In this document: one piece after another, positions 40,370 through 51,700 of the stretch | Numbering within the stretch: the first letter of the stretch is position 1 | How the letters are laid out: every line of letters starts with the position of its first letter | Assembly: GCF_000234665.1 (NCBI RefSeq) | Contig: NC_018312.1 | Span: 256,516-320,515, forward strand | DNA: 64,000 nt | Direction: 5' to 3' | DNA from: Leishmania mexicana MHOM/GT/2001/U1103 | Taxonomy: Eukaryota > Euglenozoa > Kinetoplastea > Trypanosomatida > Trypanosomatidae | The notes under the pieces: generated by a model | Database searches by the model: none | The model's input: the letters and a program-made list of their open reading frames with translations, nothing else | What the model was told of the DNA's origin: nothing | Program-made: the position numbers and the translations under genes

Positions 40370-43300
40370 TCCTTGGAGGGGGAAGCGCGGCGACGGGGGT
40401 GGCACCGGCAGGGTGACGGCGAATCCGCTAACAACGAATAATAAGGGATAAGAGTAGGTGAGAGGACGTGAACGCATCCGCGTGCTGCCCGCTACTCTCC
40501 ACCCTCCGTGAAGCCTTCTCCGATGTGTCTGAGTTTGCATACGTACTTGTGTACACGACGCGTAAACACAAGGCCGATAGCCGCTTTTCTGAACCAAGAT
40601 ATCTCCTACCCAGTCACACCGTCGTTTTTTTTTGCGTCTGTGACGGACTCATGCACCCCCTCCCTTCCCCCCCACTCCCTCACCCACTCGAAACACCTGT
40701 TAAAGTGCGGAAGCGGGAAGTAGATTGTGTCCTAAAGGCCCCGATCGCCTGGCTAGCAAGATGTAAAGACAAGCGAAAAAAGGAAGGCACGCGTTCTTGT
40801 TGCCACCGTCTCAAGTGCCTCTTTCACGGCAATGCGTGCCCCCTCCCCCCGCCAACAACATGCCTGTGCTTTCAGTGCGCGGTGGAACAGCGGGCGGTGT
40901 CTTGAGGTTTAAGACGACGCCGGATGGACGCAGTGTGGGGAAGAGGTGGTCGTGGTCACGAGGTGACAGTGGTCTGCGTGTGTGTATGCGTGCGTTGCCC
41001 ACCACCGCTCCTTCTTATGCGTCCTTCTCGTGCTTTCAAGCGTGCGCTCACTATTGCTGTCCGACCGTGAGCGCGCTTGCGCACACCGTTGCGCCGCCCA
41101 CAGCTCTCTCCTTCAGAGTGTCGGCTGTACTCTTCCGGATTTCTCTCATGTCTCTTCTCTGTCCCACACATGCATATGCTTGTCGCTGGATCTTGTCCCC
41201 CTTTTTCCGTTTGATCGCGCGACTACATTGCAGTTCGCCTCTTCTCATCTTCGTAGATACATTCTACTCGCCTCCACGATCGCCGACCTTCCCCTCCCCC
41301 GCACGCGGACGTGAATGTGCACACGCGGTTCACAAACCACCAACACACACGCAAACAAGGGAGGGTCGTCTCTGTTCCCTGTAACTCGCCATTCCGTCAG
41401 AACCCGAAAGACGAGGTGTATATATTTATTTATTTTTCTTCGCGTTGGTACGTGCGCATGTGTGCCCGAACGCCTGCGAGGCGCAATAATATCACGGCTC
41501 CCGACGTCTCTCTTCTCGTTCGCTGTTGGACCATTTTGCCCCGCATCTGAAGCCACGCATTCCATCGACCGATACGTCGGTGACACCATTTGCCCCATAC
41601 CTGCGAGGAACGACGAAAAAAAGAAGAGATAAGCACAAGCATTCGTTTCGCTCTCTAACTTTTTTCCTTCTCCGTCGGTGCGGCTGTGTCTGTGTTTTGT
41701 GCGCGCGGGGTGCAGACGGGCGTCTGTTGTTGCTAACGACTCGCTTCAACCTTTGCCCCCATCCCTCCCTCCCTTCCTCTCTCTTCCACCCCTGCCCCTC
41801 AACCATCCCTCATCACGCACGTGTTAACTGCCGTTTGTCTTTTCTGTTTTGTCACTGGTGCTCTCTTCCGCTCTCGTCTGTTGTTGTTGGCCTTGTTGGC
41901 GCCTTTTTTTCTTGCGGTTGGTGTTCATCCTTTTCTTTTTCTATGCACCCCAGCGAGTACACTACTCCGGCTCTCTTCCCCCCTTTCCCCTCTCCACCGC
42001 TTCCCTGGCCTGAACCTCTCGCCACCTTCGCCCACCCCCTACTGTGGAAACGCTGTGTAGATAAGCGAGAGCACACAGTGGCGTTTCTGGGAAAGGTGCA
42101 TCTATCTGTGTCTGAGCCTACTTGTGTGTATGTCTGTCTTGTCTTTCTCTTTAAAGCTACCTTTCCACTGATTCCTCTGTGTCCCCTCCCGCTCCTCGCA
42201 TTCACCTTGCCGCGAGCACCTCCCCCCGTGTGTTTTTGGTGGGCCTGCCGATAAAACGTAGCCATTGTGTGTGTGTGTGTGTCTGTGTGTTCCCCCCCCG
42301 TCTCCCTTTTTTTCGTCATTTTCTTTTTCTTTTTCACCCCGATCTCCGCCAAATTCATCTGCATTGTTTTGCGTAGTTACCCTTGTCCCCTCAACGCAAT
42401 CCCGCCTACCTCTCCCACCCCCTTCCTCCGTCTCCACGCTTTACCATAAAGGTTGATATAGTTTCCATTCTTTGCCCCCCCCCTCTCTCTCTCACACACC
42501 GTAGTTTTCTCTTTTTTGTCGCTGTTATTGTCTCGTAAGACGCCGCTCCCATCTCTCCATCCTGTGTGCTCGCCCTCCTCTTTCTCCCTTTCTTTTCACG
42601 CTATTAAACCGTCTGGCGCCTCCCATTTGTTTACTTTTTCGTCGTTTCTCTCTTCGTCGTCTCGCACGCTTTACCACTTCTGTCTGGTGCTCCTCCTTTG
42701 CTGCGACTTTCTCCGGGGGGGGGTACTGGCGCCGTATACGTCACTGTCTTTTTCTATGGGCGGGGTCATCTTCTTTTTCCTTGTGTTCCTCTCTTGAGCT
42801 GTGCGCCGCTACAGACTCTCTAGCGCGCGTGTCTGTGTACGTGTACGTGTGCGTGTGCGTGCTTGCGCATTGTATACCTCCCCCCTCCTCTCCGCTCTCT
42901 CATCTGCCACTCAGCATCATCCACCACCACCACCACCACCTCGCTCTTTTTTTCCTTCCTCCGGTCCTCTCTAGGCAGCGTCTTTCCTTTTCTTTTTCTG
43001 ACTCTTCTATTACTGTCTGTTTCTCCAGACGATTCTGTCGCCCTTGTAAACGCAGAGGCGTGTGATCACCCCTCCCCTCTCCCCTCTCCAAACTGCATGT
43101 TTATCCACTCTTGTCCCACACCTTTTTTTTCGTTCATGTGCGTGTGTGTGTGCTTCTCTGTCCCGTCGATCTCTGTTTCTCTACCCGCTTCTGAGCGACT
43201 GTGGAGACTCGGACTCATTTTGGCCGATCATCAGTCACTTTTTACCTTACGCCGCATCTCCTGATGCGTGTAGGGATCCGTTTCTCTCTTCCTCTCTCTG

Positions 43301-43550
43301 CATTCTCGCTTCCTTCACGTTGTTTGTGTTGCCACATCGGGTGTGGGTGTGGAGGTGCCGCAATTTGGCGTCCCTCAGTGTCGTCTCCCCCGCGTACTCC
43401 CTTGCTAAACTTACCTGCTTGCGGACCAATCTGCTTTTCTCGGAGCTATCTGAAGACTGTCTTGACTGACAAGTGCACACACAGGCACTGAGAGCATTTC
43501 GAGAGACATACTCGCGATCACTGCAAGCTGGCCGTCTTCGGCACGTGGGA
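40370..43550. other. Long spacer between importin gene and Ser-rich gene
   Basis: About 3.2 kb of mainly CT-rich DNA with C, T and TG runs (for example near 42266-42300). No SIDER-like repeat was recognised. Open frames translate to Ser/Leu/Pro/Phe-rich low complexity and are not credible genes. Confidence 0.7.
43281..43378 (+). promoter_or_regulatory. Weak candidate spliced-leader acceptor, Ser-rich gene
   Basis: A CT tract (43281-43320) is followed by an AG at 43377-43378. No ATG lies between it and 43551. Other acceptors are possible because the whole spacer is pyrimidine-rich. Confidence 0.22.
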
Positions 43551-45791
43551 ATGGGGGGCGCACTGTGTATAGTCAAGCGTCATGCGAGCAGTCACCGTGC
43601 TCAGCCCGTAGCTTCTCAGCCCTTCACTCAAGAGTCAGATGGCACCTCCAGGGACGTCCTGCGGCTCCGCTCTGCCGCGTCTCCGGACACGCCTGCTGTG
43701 CCAGGGCCGCCGGCGTTGAAGAGTGTACGGACAGCGGCGCGGGGTCATAGCGTAGGGTCGAGTTCGGACATCACGACGTGCAAAAACTCTGTCAGTAACT
43801 ACCCGCACTCTGCGCTGGGCGGTTTCGTGCGACCATTGTTTCCCTCATCCTCCTCGTCCATGGTGAACTCGCAGTCGACGCGAGCCCCGCCCCACGTGCC
43901 GTCTATCGGGATGACGGAAGCCACGGCAACGGCGGTCCCGCACTCCGTGTCCTCGATTCCGGAGATGGAGATGTCCGTGAATAGCTCTTGTAGTGCCTTC
44001 TCCCTGTACTCCGCAGATAGCTCGGCGCACGAGTTGCCGCTCCCGCCACCACCGCTCCTCGAGCGCGCTACGCCCCTGCAAGCTGTACCAACCACAGCGG
44101 CAGCGTCAGCAACGCGTATAAAAGCATCCGGCAATGCTGCACAGTACCCCAGCGACATTTCGAGCGCGTCTCTCATGACGACAAGCCTTTTGCCAAACAC
44201 CGCCACCCCGCCCACGATGCTGCCGGACACATCGATGCCTGTGAGGAACTACTTCGTGCCACAGAACTTCCGCAAACACAGCGGCACGGCTGCGAGTCAA
44301 AGCCCTGGCAAGATGCCAGAGAGCGATCCTATGCAGTCGGTTGCAGGATCCTTCGCGGCATCGTCTTCAATGACGGCTACCGCAGCCGCAGCGCACATCG
44401 TGTCCAGTGCCTTGCTTGACTTCAGCTTCGACTCACGTGCTTTTGCCGTCAACAATGCAGCCACCTCCACGGAGATACAGCGCCTGGGCGTCCGACTTCG
44501 GGAGCTGCAGCGCGGGCACCACGAGCTCGGCGCGGCTAAAGAAGTCTCAGCTCTATTGTCTTCAAGAAACAGTGGCAGCAACAGCGCCTCATGTACGCAG
44601 AATCTTTTTGAGAATGCCTCGAAGGGCATCAGCGAAGCCCTCCCAGGCGCGTCCACGGCGTGCCTCGAGCTGTCACCGAAGTCGGTCGAGCCTTCGTTGT
44701 CCGCGCAGGAGGTTGCACGCAAGCAGCTGCACGACGAAACGGTGAAGTTTGTGAGCCTTATTCAGGAAATGCATGAGGCGCGTGCAGCTGGGCAAGCAGG
44801 TTACACGTGGTTTCGCTGGGAACCCGTGCCGCCTAATACGAGCAGCGGCAGCAGCAGCGGCGGCGGCAGCGGGCCCGGTGAGGTAGGGGCAAGGAGTAGC
44901 GATAGGACTGGTGCATCGCCGCCGCCGGTCCCGGAAAAGTCACCATTGTCTGGAAACCGGTGTGAAGATGTGCCTGTCGGCAACACTGCCAATTACTTGC
45001 GTCACCGCAGTTTGTTGCGCCGGCGTGATCGAACTTCCACGCGTGTGCAGTGGCTGCCGTTCGAGATGCGCGAATCGGACTTTCGGACGGGCACTTCCAT
45101 AACACCAGTGTGCTTCTGCGGCTACCAGTCGACAGCGGTGCCCGCCGACGGTGCTGGCGCCACACACGGCTGTGAGCACTATCCTGTCATGGGCACGGAC
45201 GTCCTGACGACACACTTAGAACACCTTCTCGAGGCAGGAGCATCGTCGGGAGCCATCCTCTCTGTTGCCGACACTCCGCCACTGCCGTCCGTCACCCCCT
45301 TAGCCCGACGCACCTCCACGCTGGGCGCGGATGTCGACAAGGACAGCACACATTATTTCAACGACTCGAAGGGGCCTCTTAGCTCCAGCGCCGGCACCAT
45401 GTCCACCTCCTCGCATTCCTTCTCGAGCGACAGCATATCTTTCTGCCCCATTCACGTTGCCCACCGTCCTGCTAGTATTCTCGTCTCCGCGAAAGGGAAG
45501 CGATGTGAGAGCGGCAGCTTCCCCTCGCTGCCGCGGCGATCTCTGTTGGAGCCGACGCAGATAGACGTGCCGGCGACCGCCACGACTGGGTTGGTCCCTG
45601 CAAAGCTTGCTTCAGCACAGTTACCGCCTCTTGACCCGCGGCGCTCAACTGGTGACGGATCTGCTTGTGAATCGGGTCGGCGGCTGATTATCAGTGCCGG
45701 CGTGCCGCACCGCAGGCAGCTGGCCAAGAGAGCGCTGGAGGACAACAAGCTGTTCTTTGAAATGTTCTCGCGGCAGAAAAGTTTCTCCTAA
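43551..45791 (+). CDS. Ser-rich protein with predicted dual-acylated N terminus
   Basis: 746 residues; no known family recognised. The chain begins MGGALCIVKRHASS: Gly2 is a candidate N-myristoylation site, Cys6 a candidate palmitoylation site, and basic residues follow, a common Leishmania signal for flagellar or plasma-membrane attachment. Most of the protein is Ser/Ala/Pro/Thr-rich and probably disordered. A short helical segment (about 305-330, TEIQRLGVRLRELQRGHHEL) and another near 390-415 could be coiled coil. A Cys/His cluster near 520-545 (VCFCGYQ and HGCEHYP) might bind metal. The C terminus is RALEDNKLFFEMFSRQKSFS. The frame extends 26 codons upstream from a GTG; ATG 43551 is chosen because it is the first ATG and creates the acylation motif. 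Confidence 0.72.
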   Translation: MGGALCIVKRHASSHRAQPVASQPFTQESDGTSRDVLRLRSAASPDTPAVPGPPALKSVRTAARGHSVGSSSDITTCKNSVSNYPHSALGGFVRPLFPSSSSSMVNSQSTRAPPHVPSIGMTEATATAVPHSVSSIPEMEMSVNSSCSAFSLYSADSSAHELPLPPPPLLERATPLQAVPTTAAASATRIKASGNAAQYPSDISSASLMTTSLLPNTATPPTMLPDTSMPVRNYFVPQNFRKHSGTAASQSPGKMPESDPMQSVAGSFAASSSMTATAAAAHIVSSALLDFSFDSRAFAVNNAATSTEIQRLGVRLRELQRGHHELGAAKEVSALLSSRNSGSNSASCTQNLFENASKGISEALPGASTACLELSPKSVEPSLSAQEVARKQLHDETVKFVSLIQEMHEARAAGQAGYTWFRWEPVPPNTSSGSSSGGGSGPGEVGARSSDRTGASPPPVPEKSPLSGNRCEDVPVGNTANYLRHRSLLRRRDRTSTRVQWLPFEMRESDFRTGTSITPVCFCGYQSTAVPADGAGATHGCEHYPVMGTDVLTTHLEHLLEAGASSGAILSVADTPPLPSVTPLARRTSTLGADVDKDSTHYFNDSKGPLSSSAGTMSTSSHSFSSDSISFCPIHVAHRPASILVSAKGKRCESGSFPSLPRRSLLEPTQIDVPATATTGLVPAKLASAQLPPLDPRRSTGDGSACESGRRLIISAGVPHRRQLAKRALEDNKLFFEMFSRQKSFS

Positions 45792-46085
45792 GGTCGGAAG
45801 ACGAAAAACCACCTGTGTGCGCACGGGTGGGCGCACATCGCGACAGGCGGTGCGGCATGAAGACCTCGAAACGTGTAGTGTTGCTCTCGTCGTGCGACAC
45901 GAGTGGGTGACCTAGAGGCTATAAAGAACCTGGGAAGAGACGGAACGGGTTGACTGGTGTTCCCGGTGCTTCTCTCACAGATGTGTGCCTGTGTTGTGTG
46001 CGTGTGTGCGTGTGCGTGTCTCCATCTTTTGCGTGCTTGTTTGCCGTGTGTGCTTCATTATCTTACCTACGTCCCTCTCCCTCTA

Positions 46086-46152
46086 CACACATATATATAT
46101 AGAGAGAGAGAGAGACCTAAGGTTATCTGTACAGATATATATATATATATAG
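46086..46152. repeat. CA/TA/GA compound microsatellite
   Basis: A TA run is followed by a GA run, about 20 bp of other sequence, then a second TA run. Confidence 0.92.
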
Positions 46153-47801
46153 GCTTTCGTGTTGGGGTGTTTTTTTTTGTTTTCATTTTCCGGTTTCTCT
46201 CTCTCGACCCGATACTTCAACAAGCCTTCGGCACTGCACCCGCCTGTGCCCCTCCTCATTCACGCCTGGGAGGCTACCCTGCGTAGTTGGCGCGGGGGCT
46301 GCACACGCGGGATGTGATGGTGCGTTCGGCCAGCACCTTAGAAACTCTCATACGGGTATGCAGGCAACGACATGCTCGTTCTGCGGGGTTCTCTCACTCC
46401 GCTTGTGGGCGAATGGCGCGGTACACACAGACATCACGCCAGGAGAGTCTACGATGCGTTATGGTGATAGCCTTGAACTCGAACTCCTGCGAAGTTTACT
46501 TCATGAACGACAACAAAGAAATGACTTCGACTCCGGCTACAGACTCGCTGTCGCTTCTCACGGCGCTTGACACAGGTCCTGCAACAGAGGAAGATGGCAT
46601 GCGGCGACATACATGGGCACAAATGGTGGCGTTTCAAGGCTGTCACGTCCGCCTCCCACTTCCGTTAGTGCGTGTTTCCTGTGAACTGGCGCAGAAAAAC
46701 GACGTGGTTACGACCGCAAAACCAGTCATGCCAGAGGTGCCGACGCCACCTGCATGTATTGCGGACCTGGTCACCGGTCTCAGTTGCCAGGCTGGCATCT
46801 CCCGAAGCTGCGCTTACGCGACGATAGGGGACGATGCTCGCCCGGCTGCGCACGGGCACCTAACTGTGCTTTGGATAGGTGCAGCGACGGGTGGGTGACG
46901 GCGACAGCATGGAGCGCTGAGGGCGTGCCGCCTAGTACTGCGCTAGCGTTGTGGTGGTCCCACACCCGCCAGAGCCTCCGCCCCCGCCTGTGCAAGGCGC
47001 GCGAGAGAGAGCGATGTGTTGGACTGCATTCTTTTCTGTACCTGTTCTGCGTCGTTTTTGGCTTCATCTCTTCATCTCTTCATCGTTTTGTTTCTTAATT
47101 TTCTCCCTGCACGCCGTCTGGCGTACCCTCGCGCTACTCGTCTGTGCGCAGGTGTGCGTGCGCATTTTTGTGAGAGCGTGCCCTCCCCCACCCCTGTCTC
47201 TCCGTCTCTAAAAAAAATGTGTTCGATATGGCGTTGGCCTGGTTTATTGTTCGATGTACTTCACCTTCCGTGTTTCGCGTGTCCTTTGTGTTTTGCTTTG
47301 ATGCCCTTCTCCCTTCATATTGCGCGCTCACGGTGCTCCTCTGTCTGTTTCGCTCTCGCACTCTCTTCGATGGCGTCGTTGCGTGGCTTCCTCCGTTTTT
47401 ATTCTGTCTTTCCTGCCGCTTGCATTTATTGTCGCTTGGCGTGCACCGCACATCTCGACACCGAATGTGGCGTCTTCGCATTCTTTGTAGATGAAAAAAA
47501 AGGGGTACGGGGGGGGGGGGCTCTTCTGTCCCACTGCTCTGCTCTGTTGTTGTTGTTTACTTCCCACAGCCATCTTCACGGCCACCGCTCCTTCCTGGAT
47601 AGGTGCGCGTGCGGGTTCTGGGTGTTGCATGGGTGTATACGTTGCCTTCGCCTCTTGCGCCCTTCTTTTGTTCTGTTTTGTACGGACTGGTGACCACGGG
47701 AAAACGACCTTTTTTTCAGCGTTCAATGATGCGAGAATCACATCGACTGTAGAGGTCTCCTTCTCCTTCTGCTCTCTGGCTTCATTCCCGGTGTACGTGA
47801 T

Positions 47802-48307
47802 GGCGGGGAGGTGGACACACCTCTCGCTGCGTGGCATCGCAGGGTCCAGTGCACCCTTTCCCCCACTCTCTGTGTGGGAAGCCCAAGCAGCCCACCCCCT
47901 ATCCCTGCCGACGCCGAGCCACTTCGGGTGGTGAAAAACTCCATGTACCTTCGACATGGTGGCGGCCAGGTTGTGGACGCTGCTGCGTCGGTGTGGCCAG
48001 CGACAGTGAATATATTGTGTGCCATCCCGGTGATGCGCGGAGTGTCCGCGTGACTCGAACGTATCCCACACGGCCCTCGCACTGCCCCCTGGTGTGTGGC
48101 GCCTGAGTGCCACCGCGAGGGATGCGCCAGATGGGAACCTGCCTATCTGGTGCAGGGGCCGTGCTCCGATGACTGAGTCGGCGCATTGCTGTAAGCCGTG
48201 TGTGCCCACGGCTGCGCGGCACCACGCGGATGGGGGCCTGTGGCAGGCCGGGGGTGGTGGGTGGTGTGGCGTGCAACTCATGGTGTATGGCAGAAAGAGT
48301 GGACACA
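47802..48307 (+). mobile_element. SIDER-like retroposon, family A copy A4 (506-bp subtype)
   Basis: 506 bp, matching A2 over its full length with about four substitutions. It carries the same terminal direct repeat as A2 (47810-47819) with one mismatch at the right end (48298-48307). An A-rich stretch follows immediately at 48307-48318, like a retroposon tail. Probably in the 3' UTR of the Ser-rich gene. Confidence 0.72.
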
Positions 48308-48581
48308 AAAAAGAAAAACGTTTATTTTCTGGGCATTCACCCATGCTTAAAAGAACCGTCTGGTGTAGTGGGAAATACTGTAGATCAGTGTCTCTCGAGC
48401 TCGACCGCTGCCCCTCCGCGCTTTCTCTTCGTGGGATTTGGGACTGGCTGCCCGTACAGATGCTCTGTTTCCATGGCCCAGGCTCTAGATGATCGCTATC
48501 ATCTCCCCGTAGGGTGAAGAAACAGTAAAACGCGCTGCTAGGCACGTCGTCTCCGCGCTCTGTTCACATCTCCGTCATATG

Positions 48582-48607
48582 GTTTCCTTGTTTCTCGTTC
48601 TGCGCAG
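48582..48607 (+). promoter_or_regulatory. Candidate spliced-leader acceptor, coiled-coil gene
   Basis: A T/C-rich tract ends in GCAG at 48604-48607. The 5' UTR would be about 144 nt with no ATG before 48752. Confidence 0.45.
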
Positions 48608-48751
48608 CTGTCACGCACACAGGGCGTCATTGATACGCGCGTGTGGGTGTGCTTGGCTGATTCTATCGAGGCGCAAGAGAATCTCCTCGACGCCTTTGCG
48701 AAGGGCCCGAAAGTTTGCTCTGCCTGACGGGAGACAAAGGCTTGTGAAGAG

Positions 48752-51700
48752 ATGGACAGCATATATAGCAATCCTCTCGCGGACGACGAAGAGGTGCTTG
48801 CCTCTCTGACCCCGGTGGACTCAGCGCAGCCGCAGCAGCCCGCCACAACAGCCGTTTCGATCTCCGCATCAGCGGATGGCCAAGTCCAGTACGAGCCAGC
48901 GGCTGTATCGACCAACGAGCAGTGGTCGCTATGCCATGCGAACCTCCTTGAGCCCGCCATGGCGAAGACGTCCGTGGCACGGGCCGCTGAGGTACAGCTT
49001 ACAGAGCCGGAGGCCGACAATGAAGAGGCAGTAGACGAGGCTGACGATGACGACGACAGCAACAGTGGCGACGGCGACGATGGCGCCTACGCAGCCGAGT
49101 ACCGCAGCTTACTATTTCGTGTGGCGGAAATGGAGGCGCAGGAGCAGCAGCGAGCTCGCCAAGGCGGCTTCGCGTTGCGCATGGCACAGCGAGAGACAAG
49201 CCTGATGACGGAGGTGGCAGCACAGCAGCAGGTCTATCTGGCGTCACAGACATGTAGCGCGTCGTGTCTGCATGCCAGTGGTGGCGCTAAAGCCTCTACT
49301 AACGCGAGCGCGGAGTCTGAGAAGCAGATTGCTCTCTCTTCCGCCAGCGCTTGGCCAAGTGCCGAAGACGTCACAGCGGATGTGGCGACAGACGCTCGAC
49401 TAGCATGTTTGGCTCATCGCATGGAGCATGCTCAGCTGCAGTATCGCCGCTGCACCGAAGCGGCGGCACTTCTGCGCTCCCACACACGATTGATGCGTGC
49501 TGAGGCGGAGCGTCAGGAGAGATGGACGGCGGAAACCGAGGAACTTTTGTGCCGCCTACACGAGGACGCGGGTCTCGCCGACGCAGTGTCGACCTCTGCT
49601 GCGGAGCAACGACAGGAGGGGCTCGACTGTGAGCGTCCTTTGACCGCTTCCCCACTCGCTGCGTCTCCTGTGAACGACATGTGGCAGAAGCAAACAAACG
49701 GGCTGACCACCCTCGGGGGAACTCTGGCGAAGGTGCACACGCTCTTCAGTGATCCAGAGTGCCGCACCAACATGTCCATCATTGCAACAGCGCTGACGGA
49801 GGTGGGACGTCGGTGCCAGTGCTTACTGCAGGAGCTACAGGCTCTCGCAGAAGTGGAGCTGCAGACCGAGGCAGATTTGCGGCAGCGTCGTGTGCACGCG
49901 CTGGAGTGGAGCCTCTTCGCGGCACACGCGCAGCAAGCGCTCGAGTTGCGAGACTTGTACTCGCCTATGACCCTAGCGGAGATGCGGGCGATGGGACTGC
50001 GAAAAATCTTGCTGCGCCGCCGGCAAGAGTTACAAACCGTGTTGACACTGGTCGTCCTGCGTAGCGCGGAGAGGGCCGTAACCGCCGCTGCGTCTTGTTC
50101 TGTTCGCGTGCCACAGCCGCCGTGCATCTTCTCCTCACCGCCACACGAGGTGACACCGGAAAAGATGAAAGCCGTCACGGACACGTGCACGCGACACGAA
50201 GGGCTGCGGGACCGCTTGCTGCGAGAGCTTCTTTACCTGAAAAAGTGCGCGCGTCGCGTCCTCGGTGCAGCGTGGGTCTCGCAAACGGAGGCCACCGCAA
50301 TCGCTTCGCTGGCAGCCACGGCAGATACCAGAGGGCACTCGCGCATGGTGGAGGAGGTGCTGGTGGATAATCTCCGCCGTGCAAGTTATGACGGCCTGGC
50401 GCGCCTCATTGCGTTTGTGGCATCGACGCCAAAGCCGCCGGACGAGCGAGACGACGCTGCCAGGGGCAATAGTCGTAACCCACACGAAGATGTTGACGCC
50501 GAAGGTAAAACGCAGGATGAAGGCGATGGACTTGCGCCGTTACCGCGCTCTCACGCATCTGCGCCTGTGGCTCCGCTGGCCACCCACGTTCAGGTTCTCT
50601 CTCTTCTGGAGGCGGTACAGACACGCGCCAACTCGCTTGTCTCTCTTCTCGCCGAAAACGCAAAACACTGGCAGAGAACTCAGGATGTTGTGGCAGAAGC
50701 GGAAGTGTGTACCCATTCCAGCGACGATGCCTGGTGCCGCACTGCCGAGTTGCTCCTGCGCCGGTGCATGGATGCGGATGCCGCGGAGCCCTTGCCGAGT
50801 GACACACACAGCGACGATACCGACTTGCACAGCCCGCGCACCTCTCCTCTCCTGCTGCAGGAGCAGCAGCTGCTCGACAGCTTGCACGCCTCCCAGGCAA
50901 CCATTCTCGAGGAGATAAACGCCGCACTTGCGCAGGTACACCACAGGTGCACGGCGCCCCTCGAGCGCGAGAAGCGAGATGTTGCTCTACTGATCCGGCT
51001 TCTGCAGCTCTCTGACGAAGCGGCTGAGTCAGAATTCCAGCGGGGTGACGCCAGCAGCGCCGACCTACTCGTCACAAGCACCACCCCAGCACTGGAAAGC
51101 GCTATGCAGCTGCTAACGTGCGCCGAGGATTGCGAGCGTGAAAGCGATGGCGTGGGCAAAGATCGACTTCTATCGCAGGTGCGCGTCCCACAGTTGCCGC
51201 TGCGCGTGGATGCGGTTCAGGGTACCATCAGCGCGCTCTCTGCCAATTGGAAGGATAGCCTCGTAGCCGAGACTGCAGAGACTCGGGCGAAATTTGCAGA
51301 GACACAGGCGAAGCTGGATCGGTACGCTCAGTACTCGATGGCAGAGGTGCCGTCGCTGCTAGAGAAGGCGCTCGCCGAGGCCAAGGCATTGCAGGAGCGC
51401 GCAGCCGAATGCACTGCGCGCAACAGCAGTGCCGCTTCTCTTGCTGCCCAAATCCAGCAGCAACGCACGTTGCTGACCGACACCACAACAACGGAGCGGA
51501 ACGTGCTGGCGGCTGCCGTGCAGCAGGCGCGACTCGAGGTGAAAGCATTGCAAACGCAGGTGGCTCAGGTGCAGAAACAGAAGGATTTGTCTGCAGCAGA
51601 GTCGCTCCACCGTTGCGAGTTAGGGGAGGCTGAAGCGGTTGCGTGGAAATCCCTCCTCCTGGATGATCCTGGGCAGCATCATGCGGGGAACGCTGACGGT

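Larger units (their letters stand above)
45792..48751. other. Spacer between Ser-rich gene and coiled-coil gene, with repeat A4
   Basis: Contains TA/GA microsatellites (46086-46152), a GC-richer stretch at about 46290-46990 that may be a decayed repeat, a G run near 47510 and the A4 repeat (47802-48307). The 203-residue frame at 46287-46898 opens at TTG and shows no family signature. Confidence 0.68.

Noticed and set aside
46287..46898. 203-codon open frame, possible gene or decayed repeat
   Set aside because: It opens at TTG, has no family signature and no clear acceptor. Similarity to family B was looked for and only short scraps (such as a GAGAGCGATGTGT-like piece near 47004-47017) were seen.
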